41,690 nucleotides of DNA from Leuconostoc rapi. Lineage in GTDB: Bacteria; Bacillota; Bacilli; Lactobacillales; Lactobacillaceae. Both the position numbers and the translations under genes were made by a program. The stretch covers positions 1 to 41,690 of the forward strand of contig NZ_JAFBEK010000012.1 of assembly GCF_016908715.1 (NCBI RefSeq), written 5' to 3'. The notes below the pieces were generated by a model, which saw only the letters and a program-made list of their open reading frames with translations, ran no database searches and had not been told where the DNA came from. Of this stretch, positions 33,663-41,036 are shown piece by piece (positions within the stretch are counted from its first letter, which is position 1; every line of letters starts with the position of its first letter).

Positions 33663-34523
33663 ATGTCCCTTACAGATACTTATACACTAAGCAATGGCGT
33701 TAAAATTCCTGTTCTCGGCTTTGGTACTTGGCAGTCAGCCGATGGCGATGTGGCTTATCAAGCCGTCAAATGGGCACTTGATGCCGGTTATCGACACATT
33801 GATACAGCAGCAATTTATGGTAATGAATCATCAGTTGGTCGTGCTATCAAAGATTCTGGTGTACCACGAGAAGAATTATTTGTCACATCTAAGCTTTGGA
33901 ATGATGCGCATAGCCATGATGCAGCACTTGAAGCACTTGATACATCCCTGAATAAATTAGGGCTTGATTATCTCGACCTCTATTTGATTCATTGGCCTAA
34001 CCCAGCAGACCTTCAAGCTAAGAGCACGGATGCTTGGAAATCTGCTAACGCTGATACTTGGCGTGCTTTCGAAGATGCCTATACGGATGGCAAGCTTAAA
34101 GCCATTGGTGTGTCTAACTTTCAAATCCATCATCTCGAAGCGTTAGCTGAGACGCAAAAAATTGCGCCAATGGTCAATCAAAATTTCCTTAATCCTTCTG
34201 ATCAACAAGCTGATCTTGTTACGTATAATGATGTCCACAATATTTTAAATGAGGCTTATTCACCGCTTGGCACTGGCAAACTCATTGATTTACCACAAGT
34301 AAGTGATTTAGCAGAAAAGTACAACAAATCAATCCCTCAAATTTTAATTCGTTGGTCATTGGAAAAAGGCTTTTTACCTTTACCAAAATCAACCCATGAA
34401 TTATACATTCAAGCTAATGCTGATGTATTCGATTTTTCTCTAACAGCTGAAGATATCATTGCCTTGGATAAATTACAAGCAGTCGGGGAACGACATCTTG
34501 ACGCGGACAAAGCATCATTCTAA
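33663..34523 (+). CDS. Aldo/keto reductase (2,5-diketogluconate reductase-like)
   Basis: 286 residues from ATG 33663, 11 bases after GGAGG; an earlier frame start at 33645 would overlap the RBS. Catalytic tetrad present: D47 and Y52 in HIDTAAIYGNE, K77 in VTSKLWND, H110 in DLYLIHWPNP. C-terminal NADPH-binding KSTHELYIQAN fits the family. Reduces aldehydes or ketones with NADPH in the cytosol; natural substrate unknown. Monocistronic with a strong terminator. Confidence 0.92.
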   Translation: MSLTDTYTLSNGVKIPVLGFGTWQSADGDVAYQAVKWALDAGYRHIDTAAIYGNESSVGRAIKDSGVPREELFVTSKLWNDAHSHDAALEALDTSLNKLGLDYLDLYLIHWPNPADLQAKSTDAWKSANADTWRAFEDAYTDGKLKAIGVSNFQIHHLEALAETQKIAPMVNQNFLNPSDQQADLVTYNDVHNILNEAYSPLGTGKLIDLPQVSDLAEKYNKSIPQILIRWSLEKGFLPLPKSTHELYIQANADVFDFSLTAEDIIALDKLQAVGERHLDADKASF

Positions 34524-34527
34524 TCAC

Positions 34528-34565
34528 AAAAAAGCGAGTGTTTCACGTGAAACGCTCGCTTTTTA
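34528..34565. terminator. Bidirectional terminator with a parS-like core
   Basis: AAAAAGCGAGTGTTTCAC followed by GTGAAACGCTCGCTTTTT, a nearly perfect palindrome with a single wobble pair, flanked by A and T runs, between convergent genes. Confidence 0.9.
34539..34554. other. parS-like chromosome-segregation site
   Basis: TGTTTCACGTGAAACG matches the bacterial parS consensus TGTTNCACGTGAAACA at 15 of 16 positions and is palindromic. ParB/Spo0J binding would nucleate segregation complexes. It is buried in a terminator stem, so chance within a palindrome must be considered. Confidence 0.55.
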
Positions 34566-34572
34566 TATGGGC

Positions 34573-35340
34573 TTAAACAGATCGTTTCTTAAAAATCAGA
34601 TAAGCAACTGCATACATCACTAGGATATAGACAATATAAGCAATGAAAACTGTGCCTTGAGACATGTGCACGATACTTTTAATACCACTAGGTGCTAATT
34701 GGCCATACATCGATATACCAATAAAAATATTAAAAGGATTCCACTTTAATATTGGTGCCATTTGAATCAACATCATCGAAATACTGCTTAAAATTGGTGT
34801 CCCAACAATCATCACAACACCTAATCCAATCGCCGCACCTGAACTCTTAACCAAATTCGTGATAAGCAACACCAGTGCTGCGACAAATATCATTTGTAAC
34901 AGTGTACCTAACACTGTAATACCAATCGTTTGCCAACCATTTCCGGCATAACTAACCCGTTCAGAAAAATCAAAATTTGGCGCAAAAATTAACTGCCCAA
35001 TCATGGTACCAATAAATACTGACAAAAATAGGGCAATATAAATGCTAAAATTCAATAGTAACTTACTCGTAAAAATCATACCACGACTGAAACGACGTGA
35101 TAGCAATGGTCTAATCGTACCAAATCCAAACTCTTGAGAAACACTCAGTGCCGTAATAATAATACCTGCCATATAGACATAAAATGTTCCATGTCCTAAA
35201 TCGACAATTGTTCCTGCACCACGTTGTGATTTAAAGAGTCCCATAATTATTAAAGGAAACAACACACCTAACCCTAGCCAAATATGTATCCGATTTTGTT
35301 TGAATACTTTGTAATACTCTTGTTTCATTAAAGTTAACAT
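34573..35340 (-). CDS. ABC-2 type permease of the ytr-like operon
   Basis: 255 residues, six helices, starting MLTLMKQEYYKVFKQNRIHIWLG. The coupling segment QEFGFGTIRPLLSRRFSRG (about 69-87) is typical of ABC-2 permeases related to bacitracin exporters. Last gene of a five-gene unit, three bases after its ATPase. Substrate unknown; probably a cell-envelope active compound. Confidence 0.8.
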   Translation of the reverse strand: MLTLMKQEYYKVFKQNRIHIWLGLGVLFPLIIMGLFKSQRGAGTIVDLGHGTFYVYMAGIIITALSVSQEFGFGTIRPLLSRRFSRGMIFTSKLLLNFSIYIALFLSVFIGTMIGQLIFAPNFDFSERVSYAGNGWQTIGITVLGTLLQMIFVAALVLLITNLVKSSGAAIGLGVVMIVGTPILSSISMMLIQMAPILKWNPFNIFIGISMYGQLAPSGIKSIVHMSQGTVFIAYIVYILVMYAVAYLIFKKRSV

Positions 35341-35343
35341 CTT

Positions 35344-36249
35344 TTACGCCCCCTTATCATCAGTCGCTAGCATATCAAGTAATGATTTTTCCAAATTGCC
35401 TGTGACTGTATTAACTGTTTTGATTTGCACATCAATTGTATTAATAGCGGTTATGACTTCTTGTAAATTCTCTGCTCCAGAGATTTGTACGTGATCGTCT
35501 TCAGTGGTAACTGCCCAACCATGCGCCTGAGCCAATTTAACAGTTGCTTCATTGTCAGATGTTTCAAATACCCAACGGATTTTATCGTGGCTGAAAAATT
35601 CTGTAATCGTTGCTGTTTCAATAATTTTACCGTGGTTAATAATCACAACATCGTCAACAAGTTTTTGCAGCTCATCTAATAAATGACTAGATATTAAGAA
35701 GGCAACACCGTCATTTGCTAAATTTCGGATTAAATTTCGCAAATCATGCACTGATTGTGGGTCTAATCCGTTCATTGGTTCATCTAAAATCACAAGTTTA
35801 GGCTGTCTGATCAGTGAAATAGCGATACCTAAACGTTGTTTCATACCAAGTGAGAAATGTTTAGCCTTACGCTTACCAAAGTTATCACCATCAATTTGTG
35901 TCCGGTGCATTAAGTCCTTAAAATCAGCCGGTGTTTTTGTGTCCATGGCGTACAATTTTAAATGTTCAAATGCTGTTAAATTAGGATAAATTGATGGGTA
36001 TTCGATTAAATTACCAACTTTATCAAGTGCTTGGTGGTCACTAAAAGTTACTGGTTGGCCATCAAGTGTAATCGTACCAGCAGAATAACTCATTAAGCCA
36101 GTAATTGCACGCATCGCAGTTGATTTTCCAGCCCCATTAGGACCTATCAAACCCACAATATGCCCTGCTGCCACATTAAAGCTCACCTGCGACAACCCTA
36201 TCTTTTTCCCAAAATGTTTATCAATATTTTTTACTTCTAATAATGTCAT
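35344..36249 (-). CDS. ABC transporter ATPase of the ytr-like operon
   Basis: 301 residues. Walker A GPNGAGKST near 36-44, signature FSLGMKQRLGI, Walker B LVILDEPMNGLDP and SSHLLDELQKL. The same BcrA-like class as the ATPase at 6740. GGGGAG precedes the ATG. It pairs with the permease at 34573 and lies 24 bases after the YtrC-like gene. Confidence 0.9.
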   Translation of the reverse strand: MTLLEVKNIDKHFGKKIGLSQVSFNVAAGHIVGLIGPNGAGKSTAMRAITGLMSYSAGTITLDGQPVTFSDHQALDKVGNLIEYPSIYPNLTAFEHLKLYAMDTKTPADFKDLMHRTQIDGDNFGKRKAKHFSLGMKQRLGIAISLIRQPKLVILDEPMNGLDPQSVHDLRNLIRNLANDGVAFLISSHLLDELQKLVDDVVIINHGKIIETATITEFFSHDKIRWVFETSDNEATVKLAQAHGWAVTTEDDHVQISGAENLQEVITAINTIDVQIKTVNTVTGNLEKSLLDMLATDDKGA

Positions 36250-36273
36250 TACTTTCTCCCCTTTTTTAATTGA

Positions 36274-37140
36274 TCATTTATCCCATGTTAATTTCAACTT
36301 GGGCTTAAACACAAATACAAACGTCACAACTGTTATAATCGCTGGTAAAATCATATTATTCAAAACAACTTCTATTGTCAATGATGATCGATTTCCAACC
36401 ATTAACGTGATAAACAGCGATACAAAAGCAAAAATAACAACTGGCCACCTGAAATAATGAAGTCGAACAGCATTATCAATTGTATCGGCGCTTATTTTAG
36501 TTGATAAGTAGCCAGCAAAGATAAAGACAATCAGTGCCAAGAATAAAATGACAACATTCGCCAAAAATGTTTGTAAAACATCACTATGTTCAAACATTTT
36601 AATATGGAAGATATGATCAATTTTTTCTACTGTCAATATCGGTGAAATTACGACAATAAGCATAAAAATAGCTGTCATTATTTTCATCCAAATGGGACCA
36701 ATCAGTGTATAAACTAGAGCCATCACACTTGCCATGAAAAATAGCTGCACGCCGCTAACAGCGTCATTTGCAATAATATCGCACACACTGTTAGGATGCG
36801 TGATTAACGTCAGTATGATATCCATTAACGACGACACCAATATTGGCAAAATGATCAAAAGTATAACTCGCGTGATAAAGAGTTGTTTACGTGAAATATT
36901 TTGCGTGTATAACCACGTTTCCAAGTGCTTAATTTGATCATTTAACACTGTTGCGGCAGCAATTAGAATCCAAATCGAGCTCACAAGCGGCCCAAATTGT
37001 TCGTTAAAATATTTCACAGTAATATTTTGCCATAGAAAACTCGAAGTCAACGACACAACAGCCAATAATAAGCCTAATAGCAATGCCATAGTGAACTGAC
37101 TTTTTTTGATAACAAAGTATAGCTTCATGCTTTGCCTCAT
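36274..37140 (-). CDS. YtrC-like ABC membrane subunit
   Basis: 288 residues from ATG 37140, seven bases after GGAGG and overlapping the upstream stop as ATGA; longer and shorter starts are less well placed. About eight helices, with QIKHLETWLYTQNISRKQLFITRVILL near 68-94 as cytoplasmic coupling region. Its position directly after a YtrB-like ATPase suggests it is the membrane half of that transporter. Confidence 0.75.
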   Translation of the reverse strand: MRQSMKLYFVIKKSQFTMALLLGLLLAVVSLTSSFLWQNITVKYFNEQFGPLVSSIWILIAAATVLNDQIKHLETWLYTQNISRKQLFITRVILLIILPILVSSLMDIILTLITHPNSVCDIIANDAVSGVQLFFMASVMALVYTLIGPIWMKIMTAIFMLIVVISPILTVEKIDHIFHIKMFEHSDVLQTFLANVVILFLALIVFIFAGYLSTKISADTIDNAVRLHYFRWPVVIFAFVSLFITLMVGNRSSLTIEVVLNNMILPAIITVVTFVFVFKPKLKLTWDK

Positions 37141-38042
37141 TCTTCCACCTCCAGTTCTTGTTGCCATGCATATGCTTCTTTAGCAAAACTGGCTCGGAAA
37201 ATATCCTCACTACCCACCGGTAACTCCTCAACAAATTTAAAATCCGGTCCAGCCAACTTACTACCAATATCTTCAATAAAATTATTAAAAACAATGGTCA
37301 CAATATGACCTGTTTGTGCAATGATTGTCCCACTGTCCCGTAAAAATGCAGGCAAAGTGTCACCGGCAAATGCTAATTGATATTTCTTAACATTCTTATT
37401 ATCCTCAACTGAAAAAGTACGATCAATCGTTTGATCTTTCAAAAGTAAAATACGATCAACTAATGTATCTAATTCAATCAGATTCTGTGAGGCAATCACG
37501 ACTGTTGTGTTATGTTCTGTCACTTGGGTCACAATCATCTGTTTGACTTGATCTCTAATCAAAACATCTAGACCATCAAGTGGCTCGTCTAAAAAAACAT
37601 ATTGTGCACGGCTAGCAAAACTAACAATAATCATAAATAACGCTCGCATACCTTTGGAATAGTTGCGAATTTGCCGACCATTATTTAAACCAAATCGTTT
37701 AATTTCTAAATCGTACCACGTTTCATCGAAATTTTTGTAAGCCGTCTTCATAATTGCCTTAATTTTTTTGGGTGAGTGGTAACTCAACCAATTTTCAGGC
37801 ATATTGATGTAAAACAGTTGGTCATGTAAGCTGGGTATTTTATGATATTCTAAACCATCCAAGCCAACACGACCAAAATCTGCTAAGAGCTCACCACTAA
37901 TTGTACTAAATAGTGTTGTTTTCCCCGCGCCATTACGACCAACCAAACCTGCAATTTCGCCCTCATGCAATTCGAAATTAACATTATGTAATACTGTTTT
38001 GTTTTGGATCTTTTTGGATATATTTTCAACGACTAATGTCAT
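37137..38042 (-). CDS. YtrB-like ABC ATPase
   Basis: 301 residues. Walker A GRNGAGKTT near 35-43, Walker B VFLDEPLDGLD. The signature is YSKGMRALFMI, a degenerate LSGGQ seen in YtrB-type ATPases coupled to GntR regulators. A ~90-residue C-terminal domain of unknown role follows. Starts within the GntR stop codon (ATGA) and overlaps the next gene by four bases, so the three products are translationally coupled. Confidence 0.85.
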   Translation of the reverse strand: MTLVVENISKKIQNKTVLHNVNFELHEGEIAGLVGRNGAGKTTLFSTISGELLADFGRVGLDGLEYHKIPSLHDQLFYINMPENWLSYHSPKKIKAIMKTAYKNFDETWYDLEIKRFGLNNGRQIRNYSKGMRALFMIIVSFASRAQYVFLDEPLDGLDVLIRDQVKQMIVTQVTEHNTTVVIASQNLIELDTLVDRILLLKDQTIDRTFSVEDNKNVKKYQLAFAGDTLPAFLRDSGTIIAQTGHIVTIVFNNFIEDIGSKLAGPDFKFVEELPVGSEDIFRASFAKEAYAWQQELEVEE

Positions 38043-38428
38043 GCCTTCTCCCTCTCTGGATTTTTAGAGATGCCATATGCCTCAGCAATCCAGTCATTTA
38101 ATTGTTGGGCAGAAATAGCTGCTCTTTTAGCGTCAATCACAACTTCCCCAAGCTGTTCACGCAGTTCTCTGATCAAACGTTCATCCGCCACTTGCTGATC
38201 ATTGGCACTCACAAAAGTACCTTTCCCAGCAACTGTTTCAATCACATTTTGATGTTCTAAAGCTTTATAGGCTTTAACTACCGTGTTTGGATTTAATCCC
38301 TCAATTAAAGCCATCTCCCTTACCGAGGGTAGTTTTTCCCCTATCGTCAGCACACCTGAAGCAACTTGACCTTTAATACGCCACATAAGCTGTTCATATA
38401 ATGGTTGATTCCGCTGAATTTGTGCCAT
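38039..38428 (-). CDS. YtrA-type GntR-family repressor
   Basis: 129 residues: GntR winged helix at about 9-77 (PLYEQLMWRIKGQVASG, then KLPSVREMALIEGLNPNTVVKAYKALE and GKGTFV) and a short two-helix C-terminus, the YtrA subfamily plan that lacks a ligand domain. AAGGAAGT precedes the ATG. First gene of the operon; probably represses it from the dyad at 38545-38565 and responds to envelope antibiotics or a metabolite, by analogy with B. subtilis YtrA. Confidence 0.9.
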   Translation of the reverse strand: MAQIQRNQPLYEQLMWRIKGQVASGVLTIGEKLPSVREMALIEGLNPNTVVKAYKALEHQNVIETVAGKGTFVSANDQQVADERLIRELREQLGEVVIDAKRAAISAQQLNDWIAEAYGISKNPEREKA

Positions 38429-38451
38429 TCATGTACTTCCTTCTTAAAATT

Positions 38452-38493
38452 TTTGATGGCTGGGTTCGTCAAGTGACCAACCCAGCCATCAAA
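38452..38493 (-). other. 15-bp perfect hairpin in the ytr 5' leader
   Basis: TTTGATGGCTGGGTT and its exact reverse complement flank a 12-base loop that itself contains GTCA-AG-TGAC. It lies in the predicted 120-base 5' UTR between promoter and RBS. There is no T-run after it, so it is not a classical terminator. It may stabilise mRNA, hide or present the RBS, or be a protein site. Confidence 0.65.
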
Positions 38494-38544
38494 TTTAGAC
38501 CGTGTTTCATTATTCCCCAAGACACAGTACATCATTTGCCATCT

Positions 38545-38587
38545 GTATCACGTGTACTATGATACGCGGTACAGTTCTTTCTGTCAA
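38545..38587 (-). promoter_or_regulatory. ytr operon promoter and operator dyad
   Basis: Minus strand: perfect -35 TTGACA (38587-38582), 17-base spacer, -10 TATCAT (38564-38559). The dyad GTATCA (38545-38550) and TGATAC (38560-38565), spaced nine bases, overlaps the -10 and the start site; an outer CTGTA/TACAG pair extends it. This is a natural place for a YtrA dimer. Confidence 0.65.
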
Positions 38588-38653
38588 CTAAACATAATTC
38601 TTATTAATTTGTTACAATAGACTCATTTTATTTGAATAATATCATAATACTAA

Positions 38654-38681
38654 TTGTATTAAACAATACATGTGTTAAAAT
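38654..38681 (+). promoter_or_regulatory. Promoter of the ECF S-component gene with small dyad
   Basis: TTGTAT (38654-38659), 16 bases, TAAAAT (38676-38681). TGTATT-AAAC-AATACA (38655-38670) covers the -35 and could be a repressor site. No riboswitch was recognised in the ~45-base leader. Confidence 0.5.
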
Positions 38682-38733
38682 AGATGCAATTGCTTGTTAA
38701 ACGTATAATTATTATTTGGAGATAAAAAGAAAT

Positions 38734-39285
38734 ATGAGAATAAACCAAAAAACCCAAACAATTGTCTTTGTTGCATTTTTTGCAGCAATTACCTATGTAG
38801 CAACCAGTATTCAAGTGCCTATGCCTGCTTTAATTGGTAAACCATTTGTTCATCTTGGTAACGCGGCAGCCTTACTTTCTGTTTTACTATTAGGCTATAA
38901 ACGTGGTGCCTTTGCCGGTGGTGTTGGATTAGCCTTATTTGATGTGACGCATAACTATGTCTTAGACGCACCGTATTATTTTTTTGAAATATTTATTGTC
39001 GGCGGTATAGCCATCATTGTTTTTAACATGACGCATTATCGCGTGGCACCAAAACCCATCAAATTAGTTACTGTTATCGCTGCTGCGATTGTGACTAAAT
39101 TTGTGACAACCACACTACATAATTTTGTTATGGGTTTAGTTAAAGGATTAACCTTTCAACCAGCAGTCATTGCTACCTTATCTGCGCTAATGCCAACTGT
39201 GATCAACTGCGCAACCACCATGCTCGTGGTGCTTATCACCTATCCAATATTACATCAACAATTACGTACAAAACTGACGGTTTAA
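38734..39285 (+). CDS. ECF transporter S component, substrate unknown
   Basis: 183 residues from ATG 38734, with TGGAGA about 11 bases upstream; a TTG at 38716 is less likely. Six helices; the segment PFVHLGNAAALLSVLLLGYKRGAFAGGVGLALFD near 26-60 matches the PF07155-like ECF S group ('HLGD..V.L.ALLFG...GA.AGGIG'). It binds a vitamin or related nutrient and needs the shared EcfA-A'-T module encoded elsewhere. Monocistronic with own terminator. Confidence 0.82.
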   Translation: MRINQKTQTIVFVAFFAAITYVATSIQVPMPALIGKPFVHLGNAAALLSVLLLGYKRGAFAGGVGLALFDVTHNYVLDAPYYFFEIFIVGGIAIIVFNMTHYRVAPKPIKLVTVIAAAIVTKFVTTTLHNFVMGLVKGLTFQPAVIATLSALMPTVINCATTMLVVLITYPILHQQLRTKLTV

Positions 39286-39302
39286 CAAATAACGTACACA
39301 AA

Positions 39303-39338
39303 AAAACGCCGATTCATTGACAAATGAATCGGCGTTTT
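39303..39338 (+). terminator. Terminator after the ECF S-component gene
   Basis: AAAACGCCGATTCATT pairs perfectly with AATGAATCGGCGTTTT around a four-base loop. Confidence 0.9.
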
Positions 39339-39353
39339 CATTATATTTAGGAC

Positions 39354-39388
39354 AAACGAAACCCTGTATCAACTAAACAATACAGGGG
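39354..39388 (-). terminator. Minus-strand terminator within the structured element
   Basis: CCCTGTAT-TGTTTAGTTG-ATACAGGG (39387-39362) followed by TTTCGTTTG. The 3' arm and its U-rich tail can alternatively pair with the distal AACGAAACCCTG, which would dissolve this hairpin. Confidence 0.5.
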
Positions 39389-39472
39389 GAGAGAATGTAT
39401 TTGAGAAAGAGAAGAGAAAATTTAGGAGAGAATGAAAAGAGAATTTTGTATTATCTACCAGGGTTTCGTTAA
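39355..39472 (-). ncRNA. Structured CU-rich intergenic element, possible small RNA or 3' UTR
   Basis: A 118-base block closed by a perfect 12-bp inverted repeat (AACGAAACCCTG / CAGGGTTTCGTT). On the minus strand the middle is nearly pure pyrimidine with CATTCTCTCC occurring twice and CTCTCCCCC once, i.e. sequences able to pair with ribosome binding sites. It ends in an intrinsic-terminator-like hairpin. It lies about 125 bases beyond the bmp-family stop on the same strand, so it may be that gene's 3' UTR or a separate RNA. No good promoter was found; TTGTTT-N16-TATCAG in the adjacent gap is weak. Confidence 0.35.
39395..39472 (+). CDS. Possible 25-residue peptide
   Basis: ATG 39395 follows GGGGGAGAGA and opens MYLRKRRENLGENEKRILYY... 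to TAA at 39470-39472, very basic. A second SD-like GGAGAGA plus ATG at 39432 opens a 17-codon frame in another register. No plus-strand promoter is visible after the terminator at 39303-39338, so expression is doubtful. Confidence 0.15.
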   Translation: MYLRKRRENLGENEKRILYYLPGFR

Positions 39473-39595
39473 AATGATAAGCTAAGTTACCTTATCAATA
39501 TAACAATCTTAACCTGATAACATTAAATACATGTTAAACAAGAAATAATAATTGTCCATGTATCAATTCATCTACTTGTAGCAACCAACAAAAAA
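39473..39595. other. Intergenic gap, AT-rich
   Basis: Contains only short dyads, e.g. GATAAG-N9-CTTATC at 39477-39497 region, and no open frame of note. No GC-rich terminator is seen directly after the bmp-family stop. Confidence 0.4.
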
Positions 39596-40657
39596 TTATT
39601 TAACATCACTTAATTTCTTAGGTACCGTAATTTTACCAGCTAAAATTTGCTTTTTAGCTTCTTGAGTGGCTTGCCATGCATTATCAGGCATCGCATCTCG
39701 TGCAATATCAACACCCTTTTCTTTCAAACCATAAGTGACTGTTTTGCCACCAGGGAAATGTTTACTTTGACCCTGTTGTGCAACGATTTCAATCGCGTTA
39801 TCAACACGTTTAATCGCTGATGCTAATGTGAAGTTCGATGGTTTACCATCTTTTGCAGTATAGTTACCATCAGCCGTTTGATCCATGTCAACGCCAATGA
39901 CCCACACTTTTTTGTCCACTGTCGTATTTTGATTTTCTGCCTTAGCTTCTGCAAATACACCGTTGCCAGTTGCGCCTGCTGCCTGGAAAATAACATCAAC
40001 ACCACTAGCATACATTGCTGCGGCTATTGTCTTCCCTTTAGCCGCATCAGTAAATGTATTCGCATATTGTGACACAAAGGTTGCCTTAGGGTTAGTTGCT
40101 AAAACCCCCGCCTTAAAACCAGCCTCAAACTGCTCAATCACTTCACCTTTAACGCCACCGACAAAACCAATTTTACCAGTTTTTGACGCTGTTGCAGCCG
40201 CAACACCTGCTAAATAGGAGGACTGCTCTGAATGAAACATAATTGAAACAGCATTCTTGTAAGGTACGTCTGCTTCCACCATCGCAAAATTGGTCTTGGG
40301 GTTGGCTTGAGCAACTTGTTTCATCGCTGGACCGCCCATAAATGAAATACCAACAACCAACTGATAATTCGCCTTAACAGCCTGTTGTAAATTGGCCTTA
40401 ATCTCGGAATTATCATTTGATACAAAATAAGAAAAGCCCGACTGACCTTGCTTCATCTTGTTTTTTTCACCAAAACGCTTGATACCAGCCCAAGCTGATT
40501 GGTTAAATGATTTATCATCCACACCACCTGTGCTCGTAACTAATGCTACCGAGTAAGTATCTTTTTGGTTTGTATCTGAATTTTTTGCAACAGACACACC
40601 AATGCCAATCACCAAAACAGCAGCAATAATGCCACCAATGACCATAGAACGTTTCAT
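39596..40657 (-). CDS. BMP-family nucleoside-binding protein
   Basis: 353 residues, Bmp/PnrA (Med) family periplasmic-binding fold. Blocks: VALVTSTGGVDDKSFNQSAWAGI near 38-60, VSIMFHSEQSSYLAGVAAA near 137-155, GKIGFVGGVKGEVIEQFEAGF near 161-181, and DVIFQAAGATGNGVF near 220-234. Members bind purine and other nucleosides for ABC import. The N-terminal helix (IGGIIAAVLVIGIGVSVA) has no lipobox and the protein no cysteine, though family members are usually lipoproteins. The permease and ATPase genes are not in the window. GGAGGA precedes the ATG, with a hairpin just before it. Confidence 0.88.
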   Translation of the reverse strand: MKRSMVIGGIIAAVLVIGIGVSVAKNSDTNQKDTYSVALVTSTGGVDDKSFNQSAWAGIKRFGEKNKMKQGQSGFSYFVSNDNSEIKANLQQAVKANYQLVVGISFMGGPAMKQVAQANPKTNFAMVEADVPYKNAVSIMFHSEQSSYLAGVAAATASKTGKIGFVGGVKGEVIEQFEAGFKAGVLATNPKATFVSQYANTFTDAAKGKTIAAAMYASGVDVIFQAAGATGNGVFAEAKAENQNTTVDKKVWVIGVDMDQTADGNYTAKDGKPSNFTLASAIKRVDNAIEIVAQQGQSKHFPGGKTVTYGLKEKGVDIARDAMPDNAWQATQEAKKQILAGKITVPKKLSDVK

Positions 40658-40672
40658 TTTGTTTTCCTCCGA

Positions 40673-40696
40673 CTATGTATCTCTCTGTATACATAG
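40673..40696 (-). promoter_or_regulatory. Hairpin in the bmp-family gene leader
   Basis: CTATGTAT-(8 bases)-ATACATAG, a perfect 8-bp inverted repeat ending right at the GGAGGA RBS. May tune translation or mRNA stability, or be an operator. Confidence 0.5.
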
Positions 40697-40938
40697 AAAT
40701 TAGTTATATTTTATGACCATTGCAACTGATAGTTTGAAACAGTCAGCGGCAAATTAACACTAAAACACACTGTCATTTATAATAACAGTAAACGAAAGAC
40801 AACACAATCCCCTTAATCTGCCCATATTAACACATTTTTCACAACGCACAATTAAACATTACAAAATAAATGATTAAACATCGCTAAACTATTGATATCA
40901 AAACATATTAACAATTTATAAAGAAAATAAAAATATGT
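40697..40938. other. Divergent intergenic region, nothing recognised
   Basis: 242 AT-rich bases between the bmp-family gene and the YagU-like gene. No open frame with RBS, no riboswitch (no purine-aptamer landmarks) and no strong repeat was seen. It must contain the bmp promoter, but no convincing -35/-10 pair was identified. Confidence 0.5.
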
Positions 40939-40967
40939 TTGACGTTTCACATATAAGCGTTTAAACT
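40939..40967 (+). promoter_or_regulatory. Promoter of the YagU-like gene
   Basis: TTGACG (40939-40944), 17 bases, TAAACT (40962-40967), leaving a 60-base leader. Confidence 0.6.
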
Positions 40968-41036
40968 TACTATTTGTAATGAAAATTACAGCAAGAAATA
41001 TTTATTTTAGGGTAACATTTGAAAGGATATATACAC

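Noticed and set aside
39395-39480. Basic 25- and 17-codon frames as toxin or leader peptides
   Set aside because: SD-like purine runs are explained by the overall purine bias of this strand, and no promoter is visible after the upstream terminator; kept only as a low-confidence feature.
40697-40938. Purine riboswitch upstream of the bmp-family gene
   Set aside because: The paired stems and conserved junction bases of the purine aptamer are absent.
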